Notes: generated by a model from the letters alone, not told the origin. Counted from the first letter of the stretch, positions 1 through 6,679 are shown. The stretch is DNA of 15,042 bases from an uncultured Chloroflexota bacterium (GCA_903928275.1 CAIYQJ010000171.1:1-15042); one strand, 5' to 3'. Translations and numbers: made by a program.

Positions 1-63
1 GAAGGCGACCCCCGCGCCCGTGAAGGCGACCCCCGCGCCCGTGAAGGCGACCCCCGCGCCCGT
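1..63. repeat. 21-bp tandem repeat, three perfect copies
   Basis: Three identical 21-bp units lie head to tail at 1-21, 22-42 and 43-63 (each begins GAAGGCGACC), followed by a degenerate start of a fourth at 64. The unit length is a multiple of three, so the frame is kept. On the + strand it encodes the heptapeptide KATPAPV; on the - strand it encodes TGAGVAF. The array touches the left edge, so more copies may lie outside the window. Perfect identity between copies suggests recent expansion or slippage. Confidence 0.95.
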
Positions 64-274
64 GAAGGCCGCGCCCCAGAGAGCCGCCCGCGGCGCTCCG
101 TCCGCCAGGGCCGTGCTCGCTCCGCCGCCGGCGACGCGCCGGCGGACCCCCGCCCGGGTGACCGGTTCGCCGACGCGTCCGGCACCTCCTTCGCGGAGGG
201 GCCCCAGACCCGACACCGGCTCGGCCGGTGGAGGTACGGGACCGACCGCCGAGGGCGATCCCCGCGGCGGCTGA
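2..274 (+). CDS. Partial CDS: Lys/Ala/Pro-rich C-terminal tail of an unidentified protein
   Basis: This frame is open from the left edge to a TGA at 272-274. It begins with three KATPAPV heptads and continues as a disordered Ala/Pro/Arg-rich stretch. K/A/P heptads are typical of flexible, basic C-terminal tails on nucleoid-associated or envelope proteins, but nothing here identifies the family and the body of the protein is outside the window. The last 47 bp overlap the 5' end of ppx on the same strand, which would explain why ppx lacks an obvious promoter and Shine-Dalgarno. Rare AGA/AGG and A/T-ending codons increase after about position 160, so the true end may differ. The opposite strand is also open here (GTG at 214-216 running left, a hydrophobic TGAGVAF repeat). 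I prefer the + reading because the - reading leaves only 11 bp between two divergent starts. Confidence 0.35.
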   Translation, partial: KATPAPVKATPAPVKATPAPVKAAPQRAARGAPSARAVLAPPPATRRRTPARVTGSPTRPAPPSRRGPRPDTGSAGGGTGPTAEGDPRGG

Positions 275-1238
275 CGCCGACCCGCCGGGCGCGACCGGCA
301 CGTCCGACGCGCCGGTCGCCGCCGCGATCGACGTGGGTGCCCATTCGGCGCACCTGCTCGTGGCGCGGGTCGCGACGAGCAGCCTGGAGACGGTCGCGGA
401 CACGTCGACCCCCCTGGGGCTCGGGGCGGTGGTCGATGCGGAGGGCCTGGTGCCGCGCGAGGCCGCCGGCCGGCTCATCGACGCGCTCCGCACGTACGTC
501 GCGCTCGCGGCCGAGATGGGGGCCGGACCGGCGGTCGTCGTGGGCACCGAGCCGCTGCGCCGCGCGGCGAACGCGGGCCGCGTCCTCGCCCGCGTCGCCG
601 CCGAGGTCCGCGTGGCCGTCCACGTCCTCGGGCAGGAGGAGGAGGGCCTCCTCACGCTCCTCGGCGCCGCTCGCGGCAGGAGACCGGACCCCGCCATGGT
701 CGTCGCGGACATCGGGGGCGGGAGCACCGAGGTCGTGACCACGACCGGCGGTCGGCCGCGGGTCACCGGCCTGGCTCTCGGAGCGGCGCGGCTGAGTGCC
801 AGGCACGTGAAGCATGACCCGCCGCTGCCGGAGGAGCTGGCGGCTCTTCACGCGGACGCCCGGCTCAACGCGGCAGCTGCCCTCGACGTCGATGGGCCGC
901 CGGACCTCGTGGTCGTGGGCGGCACGGCCTCGAACCTTGCGAAGGTCGGCGACGAGGCACGGACGGATGGACTCCTCACCCGCGATCGGCTCGGACGGAT
1001 CGAGGCGATGCTCCTCGTCACCCCGGCCTCGGAGCTCAGCGCGCGATTCGGCATCACGCCGCAGCGGGCACGCGTCCTTGCCGCCGGTGCGGCGATCGTC
1101 GGGGCGATCCTCGATCGCTACGCGGTCGACGTGGCCCGGGCGACCGACGATGGGCTGCGCGAAGGCGTCGTGATCGCTGCCTCGCGCGCCGGCCTCGCCT
1201 GGCGCGACGCGCTGCCGCGCCTCGTGGGGGCCGTCTGA
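228..1238 (+). CDS. ppx: Exopolyphosphatase / Ppx-GppA family phosphatase, short form
   Basis: Hydrolyses terminal phosphate from polyphosphate, or pppGpp in GppA-like members, in the cytoplasm. The 336-residue protein has the actin/Hsp70-like Ppx-GppA fold signatures in order: phosphate-1 loop DVGAHSAHLL (about 35-44), GTEPLRRAAN (106-115), the GQEEEG segment carrying the expected catalytic Glu (135-140), the phosphate-2 loop DIGGGSTEV (161-169), VVGGTASNLA (229-238) and the closing DGLREGVV (308-315). The length matches the short two-domain Ppx of actinobacteria; the C-terminal HD-like region of E. coli Ppx is missing. The GTG at 228 is the only in-frame start after the stop at 159-161; residues 1-30 are non-conserved and no clear Shine-Dalgarno is visible. 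The usual GSNS of the first loop reads GAHS here. It converges with the CYTH-CHAD/ppk1 unit, which fits a polyphosphate locus. Ppx is more likely than GppA from that context. Confidence 0.9.
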   Translation: MEVRDRPPRAIPAAADADPPGATGTSDAPVAAAIDVGAHSAHLLVARVATSSLETVADTSTPLGLGAVVDAEGLVPREAAGRLIDALRTYVALAAEMGAGPAVVVGTEPLRRAANAGRVLARVAAEVRVAVHVLGQEEEGLLTLLGAARGRRPDPAMVVADIGGGSTEVVTTTGGRPRVTGLALGAARLSARHVKHDPPLPEELAALHADARLNAAAALDVDGPPDLVVVGGTASNLAKVGDEARTDGLLTRDRLGRIEAMLLVTPASELSARFGITPQRARVLAAGAAIVGAILDRYAVDVARATDDGLREGVVIAASRAGLAWRDALPRLVGAV

Positions 1239-1317
1239 CGCCGGAGGCCCGGGGGCCGGAGCAGGGCCGACGGCGGGAGCGGTCCGGGCCGCGGGAGCAG
1301 TCCCGGCGGCGGGTCGG
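1239..1317. terminator. Convergent intergenic region with a weak GC hairpin
   Basis: This 79-bp gap lies between the 3' ends of ppx and the CYTH-CHAD gene. The best local hairpin is CGGGA / GCAG loop / TCCCG at 1292-1305, inside looser outer arms CCGAC and GTCGG (about 1268-1317). There is no T-tract on either strand. It may serve both convergent genes, but the structure is only modest for such GC-rich DNA. Confidence 0.3.
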
Positions 1318-3129
1318 TCAGAGTGCCGAGATCGACCGCCCGAGCGCACGCCTGAACGCCAGGCTGGACACGCCGCGCCACGAGCGACCCACGGTGCGAC
1401 GGAGCCGTGCCATCTCCTTCTCTCGGCTCGTGAGGTACCGGCCGATGGCGGTGATCTCCGCCTCAGTCAGCTGGCCCGAGCTCTCGACGAGGAACGCCCG
1501 CGAGCGGGCCGCCGCGACCTCGGCGTCGTGGAGCGTGCCCAGATGGTCCTGCAGCGCGACGATGCGCGGGATGACCGTCGAGACCTCCGCGCCGAGCGCC
1601 TCGCGGAAGAACTCCACCGCGTACCGCAGGCGCTTCGCGGCGATCCGAAGCTGGTGGAGCGTCGCGAGGTCGGCCCAGCGGAGCGCGGATTCGTAGGCCC
1701 GCATCTCCTCGTACGCCTTCCACACGCGCGAGGCCGCCATCTCGCGGACGCGGGCCGGGGCCACCGGGGACAGTGGCGGCAGCGCTCCGAGTCCCTCGGT
1801 GAGGACGAAGTGCCCGTACGCGGTCGCCCACTGGCGATAGACCACCGAATCGAGCTCGCGCACGAGGAGGATCCGCGCGTCGTCCCTCTCGACCTCCCAC
1901 GCGGCGACGAGCGGCTGGATCCCGTCGCGGTCCCCCTCCGACGCTGTGGCGGCGTATGCCTTCAGCCCATCAATGAGGACGTCAATGTCGCGGACGGCGC
2001 CGAGACGGGTGCCCACGATCCGGAGATGCCCGCTCATCCGCCTTGTGCGGCCGGGCCGATAGGCCGAGCCGAAGACGCGCCAGGCGGCGCGCATGCGGCG
2101 GGTGGCCACCCGCATGGCGTGGAGCTCCTCCGGGTCGGTGCCGTCGCGGGTGCCCTCCTCGCGGGCAAGCATCCGCGCGAAATGGAAGCGGAGTGTCTTC
2201 CGGCCGGCCTCGGCGAACAGGTCATCCGGCGCGACGCCCGGCGTCTTGCCCGGCGGTCGCATGGCGATCGCCAGGACCGTGCGGCCGCCATCCCGCGCGA
2301 GCGCCTTCTCGTCGGGGGCTCGGTCGCCGCTCGCGGCGTCCCGGTCGCCGTCTCCCGGTGTCGCCGGGTCAGGCGCGCCCGCGTCTCCCACGAGCGTGGC
2401 CACGACGTGCGCCACGTCGCGGTCCATGGCCGCCGAGTCCCGGGCGGTCGCGTCGTCGGAGGGTCTGCCGGCGAACGGGCCGGGGACCGGAAGGCCCGCA
2501 TCGGCCAGCGCGGCGATCGCGCGCTCCAGCTTGGAGCCCCTCTCCGTCGAGACCGCCGGGTCCGCTTCGATCGCGCTCGCGAGCACCGCGAGAGCCGCCT
2601 CGTCGCCGTCGAGGAGCTCCGCCTCGAGCTCCTCGAATCGGTCGAGGACGCGCCCGTCCGCGAGGACGGAGACGTCGTCGAGCGAGATCTCGATGCGGGA
2701 GGTCGCGTCGGTGACCTCGACGAACCGCCGGATCTGGTCGAGCGTCACCGTCTCCACGAGCGCGGAACCGTGGATGTGTGTCGCGACGGCATCGCGTGCC
2801 GGGCTCGGCGGCCAGTCCGAGGGTATGAGTGAATCGGTGGCGGTGGATTCCAGCTCCGTTCGGCGGTGCATGGCGCCGATCCGCGCGCTGGGGGTCTTCA
2901 CGGTGACCCGCACCCCGTCCGGCCGGTGCCGGATCCGGGCCGCGATGCCGGCGGAGGCGAGACGGCCATCCGCGGTGTCCACGTACCGGTCGCGGATCCG
3001 CATCTCCTCGACCTCGCCGTCCGCCACGAATCCCGCGGCAGCCGCGTAGTCGAGGATGGTCTCGATCCCGAGCGGCGCCGTCAGCCGGTATTTCAGCTCG
3101 ATCTCCAGCGGCCCGTCCGGCCCACGCAT
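1318..3129 (-). CDS. CYTH-CHAD domain protein, polyphosphate-associated
   Basis: A 603-residue fusion. The N-terminal CYTH (triphosphate tunnel) domain spans about residues 1-210 and opens with the metal-binding ExExK signature as EIELK (9-13); later strands carry RIEISLDDV (145-153) and FEELEAELL (165-173). A charged, probably disordered linker (about 215-290) leads to a CHAD domain (about 300-600) with its two basic helical repeats, LHAMRVATRRMRAAWRVF (336-353) and LHQLRIAAKRLRYAVEFF (491-508). CHAD domains bind polyphosphate through conserved His/Arg/Lys residues; CYTH domains hydrolyse or bind triphosphate compounds. The ATG start has GAGGG 9 nt upstream. It follows ppk1 by 60 bp on the same strand, so co-transcription is likely. 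The inferred role is binding polyphosphate made by PPK1, possibly with triphosphatase activity; which activity dominates is not visible. Confidence 0.93.
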   Translation of the reverse strand: MRGPDGPLEIELKYRLTAPLGIETILDYAAAAGFVADGEVEEMRIRDRYVDTADGRLASAGIAARIRHRPDGVRVTVKTPSARIGAMHRRTELESTATDSLIPSDWPPSPARDAVATHIHGSALVETVTLDQIRRFVEVTDATSRIEISLDDVSVLADGRVLDRFEELEAELLDGDEAALAVLASAIEADPAVSTERGSKLERAIAALADAGLPVPGPFAGRPSDDATARDSAAMDRDVAHVVATLVGDAGAPDPATPGDGDRDAASGDRAPDEKALARDGGRTVLAIAMRPPGKTPGVAPDDLFAEAGRKTLRFHFARMLAREEGTRDGTDPEELHAMRVATRRMRAAWRVFGSAYRPGRTRRMSGHLRIVGTRLGAVRDIDVLIDGLKAYAATASEGDRDGIQPLVAAWEVERDDARILLVRELDSVVYRQWATAYGHFVLTEGLGALPPLSPVAPARVREMAASRVWKAYEEMRAYESALRWADLATLHQLRIAAKRLRYAVEFFREALGAEVSTVIPRIVALQDHLGTLHDAEVAAARSRAFLVESSGQLTEAEITAIGRYLTSREKEMARLRRTVGRSWRGVSSLAFRRALGRSISAL

Positions 3130-3189
3130 GCGCTCATTCCCTCGTCCAGCCGGGCTGCGAAGCGGTCGACAGCATACTCCCCGCCTGTT

Positions 3190-5349
3190 TCAGGCCCGGG
3201 GATCCATCGACCCTCGGCCGCCGACCTCCGTTTCCGCCGGCTCCGCTTCCTCCTCGTCGACCGCGGAGCCCGCCAGCCGCTTGAGCCGGGCGAACGTGTC
3301 GATCGTCCCCTCGCGTCCCTCGATCTCCTCGGTCCGGCGCCAGCGTCCGTCCGCATCGAGGATCCACGAGCGCCGGTCGTCGTGGAGCATCGTCTCGAGG
3401 ATCTCCGCGAGCCGCAGGCGTGCCTCGAGGTCCTCCACGGGCACGACCGCCTCCACGCGCCGGTCGAGGTTGCGCTCCATGATGTCCGCCGAGCCGATGT
3501 ACCACTCGTGCTGGCCGCCGTTGAGGAACGAGAAGATGCGCGAGTGCTCGAGGAACTCGCCCACGATGGACCGGACGCGGATCCTCTCCGAGAGGCCCGG
3601 CCGACCCGGGATGAGCGAGCAGGTGCCACGGACGATGAGGTCCACGTCCACGCCGGCGCGGCTGGCGCGGTAGAGCTGCTCGATGATCGCCGGGTCCACG
3701 ATGGAGTTGAGCTTCAGGATGATGCGCGCCGGCCGTCCGGCCTCCGCGTGCTCGATCTCGCGCTCGATGAGACCGGCGAGGCGCTGCCGCAGCGACACGG
3801 GCGCCACGAGGAGCCGGCGGTACTCGCGCTGGCGCGAGAGGCCGGTGAGGAAGTTGAAGAGATCGGTCACGTCGGCCGCGATCTCCGGCCGGGCCGTGAA
3901 CAGGCCGAGGTCCACGTAGGTCCGTGCCGTCCTGGGGTTGTAGTTGCCGGTCCCGATGTGGACGTAGCGCCGAAGGGCGCCGCCCTCGCGCCGGACGACG
4001 AGCAGCGTCTTGCTGTGCGTCTTGAGCCCGACGATCCCGTAGACGACGTGCGCGCCCGCGTGCTCGAGCCGGCGGGCCCAGATGATGTTGTTCTCCTCGT
4101 CGAAGCGGGCCTTGATCTCCACCATGACCACGACCTGCTTGCCGGCCTCCGCGGCGCGGATGAGGTCGTGGACGATCGGCGAGTCGCCGCTCGTGCGGTA
4201 GAGCGCCTGCTTGATGGCGAGGACGTCCGGGTCGTCCACCGCCTGCTCGACGAACCGCTCGACGGTGGCGCCGAAGCTCTCGTAGGGGTGATGGACGAGG
4301 ATGTCGCCCCCGCGGATCGCCGCGAACATGTCCGCGGGCTCGTCCTCCTCGGCCACGAGCCGACGGGGCACCACCGGGGTCCATTCGGGGTCCTTGAGGT
4401 CCGGGCGCGGCAGCGCGTGAATCGTCCAGAGCGCGGTGAGGTCGAGCGTGCCGCTCACCTCGTAGCAGGCCTCGTCCGGCAGGCCGATCCCGCGCAGCAG
4501 GAGCCGGCGCGTCGCGGGCGGCATCGTCCGCTCGACCTCGAGCCGCACTGCCTCGCCGAACCGGCGCCGGCGGAGCTCGGCCTCGATCGCCTCGAGGAGG
4601 TCCGCGGCCTCGTCCTCCTCGATCTCGAAGTCAGCGTCCCGCGTCACGCGGAACAGGTGCGTCTCTTCGATCTGCATCCCCGGGAAGAGCATGTCGAGGT
4701 TCGCAGCGATCACCTGCTCCAGGAGCACGAACGCGGATGGGCCGACCTCGATGAGGCGCGGGAGCACCGGCGGCACCTTCACCCGCGCGAAACGGCCCTC
4801 GCCGGTCTCCGGGTCGCGGACGCCCACGGCAAGCGACAGGGTGAGCGTGCTGATGTACGGGAACGGGTGACTCGGGTCGACCGCGAGGGGCGTGAGGACC
4901 GGGAAGATCTCCTCCTCGAAGCGCTGGCGCAGGTCCGCATGGTGCTGCGGGATCTCCGCGTAGTCGACGATCGAGACGCCGGCGCGGGCGAGGTCGGCAC
5001 GGACCATCGCGAAGATGCGGGCGTGCTCGGCGACGGCCGCCTGCACGCGGCGTCGGATCTCGACGATCTGGTCGGCAGGCGTCATCCCGTCCGACGACCG
5101 GCGCGTGGGCCGCGTGGCGGCCTGCTCGCGAAGGCCGGAGACCCGGATCATGAAGAACTCGTCGAGGTTGCTCGCCACGATCGCGAGGAACTTGGCGCGC
5201 TCCAGGAGCGGCGTCCGCTCGTCGCGCGCCTCGTGGAGGATGCGCTCGTTGAAGTCGAGCCAGCTCAGCTCGCGGTTGAGGAACGGGAGCTCGGTCGCGG
5301 CCCGACGGCGCGATGGGCGCCGCGGAGACGCCGGCCGTACGGCGGTCAC
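3190..5349 (-). CDS. ppk1: Polyphosphate kinase 1
   Basis: Reversibly polymerises the gamma-phosphate of ATP into inorganic polyphosphate. At 719 residues it has full PPK1 length. The N-terminal domain shows FLNRELSWLDFNERIL (23-38), then DPSHPFPYIS (158-167) in the middle domain. The two phospholipase-D-like C-terminal domains contain GLKTHSKT, with H445 as the expected phosphorylated His, and YVHIGTGNYNPRTART (462-477) with H464; the 19-residue spacing matches that between the two catalytic-region His residues of known PPK1 enzymes. The last 30 residues are an acidic, non-conserved tail. The start is GTG at 5347-5349, overlapping the TGA of the upstream membrane-protein gene as GTGA, which points to translational coupling; a weak GGAG lies about 10 nt upstream. 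The downstream CYTH-CHAD gene and the convergent ppx support a polyphosphate synthesis, binding and turnover locus. Confidence 0.97.
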   Translation of the reverse strand: MTAVRPASPRRPSRRRAATELPFLNRELSWLDFNERILHEARDERTPLLERAKFLAIVASNLDEFFMIRVSGLREQAATRPTRRSSDGMTPADQIVEIRRRVQAAVAEHARIFAMVRADLARAGVSIVDYAEIPQHHADLRQRFEEEIFPVLTPLAVDPSHPFPYISTLTLSLAVGVRDPETGEGRFARVKVPPVLPRLIEVGPSAFVLLEQVIAANLDMLFPGMQIEETHLFRVTRDADFEIEEDEAADLLEAIEAELRRRRFGEAVRLEVERTMPPATRRLLLRGIGLPDEACYEVSGTLDLTALWTIHALPRPDLKDPEWTPVVPRRLVAEEDEPADMFAAIRGGDILVHHPYESFGATVERFVEQAVDDPDVLAIKQALYRTSGDSPIVHDLIRAAEAGKQVVVMVEIKARFDEENNIIWARRLEHAGAHVVYGIVGLKTHSKTLLVVRREGGALRRYVHIGTGNYNPRTARTYVDLGLFTARPEIAADVTDLFNFLTGLSRQREYRRLLVAPVSLRQRLAGLIEREIEHAEAGRPARIILKLNSIVDPAIIEQLYRASRAGVDVDLIVRGTCSLIPGRPGLSERIRVRSIVGEFLEHSRIFSFLNGGQHEWYIGSADIMERNLDRRVEAVVPVEDLEARLRLAEILETMLHDDRRSWILDADGRWRRTEEIEGREGTIDTFARLKRLAGSAVDEEEAEPAETEVGGRGSMDPRA

Positions 5350-5729
5350 GGCGGACCGCTCCGGCCGCCGGTGTCCGGCTCCGGCACGTACCGGCGCTCG
5401 CCGGTGGCCGGGTCGAACCAGACGCGCATGAGGACCCCGGTCGACGGGTCGAGGAAGCGCTCGTCGGTGCGGCGGAGGCCTGGGGGCAGCGCCGCGCCGG
5501 CCGGGTCGCCGCCGGCGCGCGAGGGCGGCTGCATGACCGGTTCGTCGACCTCGGACCTGTACCGCATCCGCTCGAAGGCGATCGCCGTCACCCCGCCAAC
5601 GCCCATCACGACGAGGATGAACCCGGTGATGATCCCGCCCTGGCCGGGAAGCTCGACCGCGAGCAGCACGCCCCCGATGATGAACAGCGCGGAGAAGAAG
5701 ATGACGATGATGCGGCTCGCGCCGAGCAT
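5346..5729 (-). CDS. Unrecognised two-helix membrane protein translationally coupled to ppk1
   Basis: I do not recognise a family. The 127-residue protein has two predicted transmembrane helices (about 5-26 and 32-53) joined by a short Gly-rich turn, then a basic and probably cytoplasmic segment. A Pro/Gly-rich linker (66-85) follows, and then a conserved-looking C-terminal module (86-118) with two similar units, FLDPSTG (92-98) and WFDPATG (104-110), ending RRYVPEP. The ATG has GGAAGG 9 nt upstream. Its stop overlaps the ppk1 GTG by 4 bp, so the two proteins are probably made together. A perfect 8-bp hairpin lies between it and the upstream ybjQ gene. One inference is a membrane anchor or partner for PPK1; an unrelated small membrane protein that merely shares the operon is also possible. 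Confidence 0.8.
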   Translation of the reverse strand: MLGASRIIVIFFSALFIIGGVLLAVELPGQGGIITGFILVVMGVGGVTAIAFERMRYRSEVDEPVMQPPSRAGGDPAGAALPPGLRRTDERFLDPSTGVLMRVWFDPATGERRYVPEPDTGGRSGPP

Positions 5730-5751
5730 CGGACCCTGCCTTCCGACGGTG

Positions 5752-5772
5752 CGGCCGCCTTCTCGGCGGCCG
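5752..5772. terminator. Perfect 8-bp GC hairpin between ybjQ and the ppk1 membrane-protein gene
   Basis: CGGCCGCC (5752-5759), a 5-nt TTCTC loop and GGCGGCCG (5765-5772) form an uninterrupted stem. On the transcribed - strand it lies 15 nt after the ybjQ stop and 22 nt before the next ATG. There is no T-tract on the - strand, so it may act as an attenuator or an mRNA stabiliser separating ybjQ from the ppk1 part of the unit rather than as a full terminator. On the + strand it is followed by TTCTT. Confidence 0.55.
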
Positions 5773-5787
5773 TTCTTGCCGCCCAGC

Positions 5788-6135
5788 CTACTCGATGACG
5801 ACCGGACCGGTGGACCCCGCCTCGGCCACGACGACGGCCGTCCCGTAGGCGACGATCTCGGACATCGTCCCCCCGAGCTCCGACGAGTCGAATCGGAAGC
5901 TCACCACGCCGTTCGCGCCGAGCGCGACCGCGTTCTGGACCATCCGGTCGATCGCCTGCCGCCGGGTGTCCTCGAGGAGCTCGGTGTACTCGTGGATCTC
6001 GCCACCCACGAGCGAGCGGAGCCCGGCCGAGATGTTGCCCGCAAGGCCGCGGCTCCGGACCACGAGCCCGAACACGTGGCCCTTCGATTCGATGATCGCG
6101 TGGCCCGGGATGTACGGCGTGGTCACGATGAACAT
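5788..6135 (-). CDS. YbjQ-family (DUF74, heavy-metal-binding-like domain) protein
   Basis: A 115-residue member of the YbjQ/UPF0145 family, a small pentamer-forming domain whose biochemical role is unsettled despite the name heavy-metal-binding domain. Family hallmarks run the whole length: VTTPYIPGHAI (4-14), GHVFGLVVRSR (19-29), LVGGEIHEYTELLEDTR (42-58), AIDRMVQNAVALGANGVV (61-78), RFDSSEL (81-87) and EIVAYGTAVVV (83-93 region). The frame is open further upstream (to 6276), but the ATG at 6133-6135 fits the family length and has a strong Shine-Dalgarno, AAAGGAG at 6143-6149, 7 nt upstream. That Shine-Dalgarno overlaps the TGA of the DUF971 gene, so reinitiation or coupling is likely. No signal peptide or membrane helix is seen, so it should be cytoplasmic. 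Confidence 0.9.
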   Translation of the reverse strand: MFIVTTPYIPGHAIIESKGHVFGLVVRSRGLAGNISAGLRSLVGGEIHEYTELLEDTRRQAIDRMVQNAVALGANGVVSFRFDSSELGGTMSEIVAYGTAVVVAEAGSTGPVVIE

Positions 6136-6148
6136 CGTGTGGCTCCTT

Positions 6149-6550
6149 TCAACGGTCGAGGCCAGGCCCCGGAGCGGTCGCGTGCGCGCCGGAGGCGCTG
6201 CGCTCGGCGGTGCAGGCCGGGCATGGGCAGGCGGCGCGGAGCGACCGGAAGGTGAAGAACCCGGAGTCGTGCCCATCTGCCCAGGCCGGGGCGATCGCGT
6301 AGCGCCCCACGAGTGAGACGTTCACGAGCCGTGTCTGGTCCGGCGTCAGCACCGGCGCCGAGTCGAGCCAGCCGGGCAGGCCGGCCTCACCGCGGCAGTA
6401 CGCGCACGGGCAGAGCCACCGCAGCTCGACCGTCCCGTACTCCGTCACGTGACCATCGAGCCACTCGATCCGGAGGATGCCGGCCTCGCGATCCGCGTGG
6501 ATGCGTGCCGGAGCGGTGCCGTCGCCGCGAACGAAGCTCGTCTGGTGCAT
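6149..6550 (-). CDS. DUF971 / gamma-butyrobetaine hydroxylase-like N-terminal domain protein
   Basis: A 133-residue stand-alone DUF971 protein. The family core is visible as LRIEWLDGHVTEYG (26-39), LRWLCPCAYCRGE (43-55), YAIAPAWADGHDSGFFTFRSLR (84-105) and CPCPAC (108-113). In the related N-terminal domain of human BBOX1 the first CxCxxC plus a downstream His bind zinc; the matching residues here are C47, C49, C52 and H94. The same domain forms the C-terminus of Mrp/HCF101-type iron-sulfur carrier proteins, so a link with Fe-S delivery is possible but not shown by context. It is the first gene of the leftward unit; ybjQ begins 13 bp after its stop. The ATG has no Shine-Dalgarno, but a TACGAT box lies 6 nt upstream, as for a leaderless mRNA. 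The C-terminal 20 residues are a low-complexity tail. Confidence 0.9.
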   Translation of the reverse strand: MHQTSFVRGDGTAPARIHADREAGILRIEWLDGHVTEYGTVELRWLCPCAYCRGEAGLPGWLDSAPVLTPDQTRLVNVSLVGRYAIAPAWADGHDSGFFTFRSLRAACPCPACTAERSASGAHATAPGPGLDR

Positions 6551-6556
6551 GGCGAT

Positions 6557-6585
6557 ATCGTACCCCGCGCTCGCGGCCGACCCAA
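6557..6585 (-). promoter_or_regulatory. Promoter for the DUF971-ybjQ-ppk1-CHAD unit (predicted leaderless)
   Basis: Read on the - strand, TTGGGT (6580-6585), a 17-bp spacer and TACGAT (6557-6562) form a sigma-70-like promoter. The -10 box ends only 6 nt before the ATG at 6548-6550, so transcription should begin at or next to the start codon. The -35 overlaps the foot of the large inverted repeat at 6584-6631 by two bases. Confidence 0.6.
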
Positions 6586-6631
6586 GCGTGACGGCCCCGG
6601 CGCCCTGGGGGGCGACGGGGCCTTCACGCTT
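6584..6631 (-). terminator. Long inverted repeat, terminator of yceI
   Basis: A nearly perfect 48-bp dyad centred between 6607 and 6608. AAGCGTGA (6584-6591) pairs with TCACGCTT (6624-6631), GGCCCCG (6593-6599) with CGGGGCC (6616-6622) and CGCCC (6601-6605) with GGGCG (6610-6614) around a TGGG loop. Twenty of 22 positions pair. It lies after yceI and before the promoter of the next - strand gene, as expected for an intrinsic terminator or insulating hairpin. There is no long T-tract. Confidence 0.75.
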
Positions 6632-6638
6632 CTTCGAT

Positions 6639-6663
6639 CGGTCGGGCGGGACGGACCCGACCG
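6639..6663 (-). terminator. Second hairpin directly after yceI
   Basis: CGGTCGGG (6639-6646) and CCCGACCG (6656-6663) form a perfect 8-bp stem with a 9-nt loop, 16 nt beyond the yceI stop on the transcribed - strand. With the 6584-6631 dyad it makes a tandem hairpin pair. It has no T-tract. Confidence 0.55.
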
Positions 6664-6679
6664 GGAGGGGAGACGCGGG

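Noticed and set aside
43..63. 21-bp repeats as a CRISPR array or attachment site
   Set aside because: The units are contiguous with no spacers, are a multiple of three and keep an open frame, so a coding tandem repeat is the simpler explanation.
1528..2832. Open frame of 434 codons on the + strand
   Set aside because: It is antisense to the CYTH-CHAD gene, whose domains are complete in the - strand frame.
3130..3189. TATGCT box and small CAGC/GCTG hairpin between ppk1 and the CYTH-CHAD gene
   Set aside because: The stem is only 4 bp and the box has no -35; the 60-bp gap with a Shine-Dalgarno is better explained as an operon junction.
2866..6255. Open frame of 1129 codons on the + strand
   Set aside because: It lies antisense to ppk1, the membrane-protein gene and ybjQ. 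It has Arg/Asp/Glu-rich low complexity and no domain motif, as expected from GC-rich antisense frames.
6136..6276. 47-residue N-terminal extension of the YbjQ-family protein
   Set aside because: It is Pro/Ala low complexity, overlaps the DUF971 gene and ignores the strong Shine-Dalgarno before ATG 6135.
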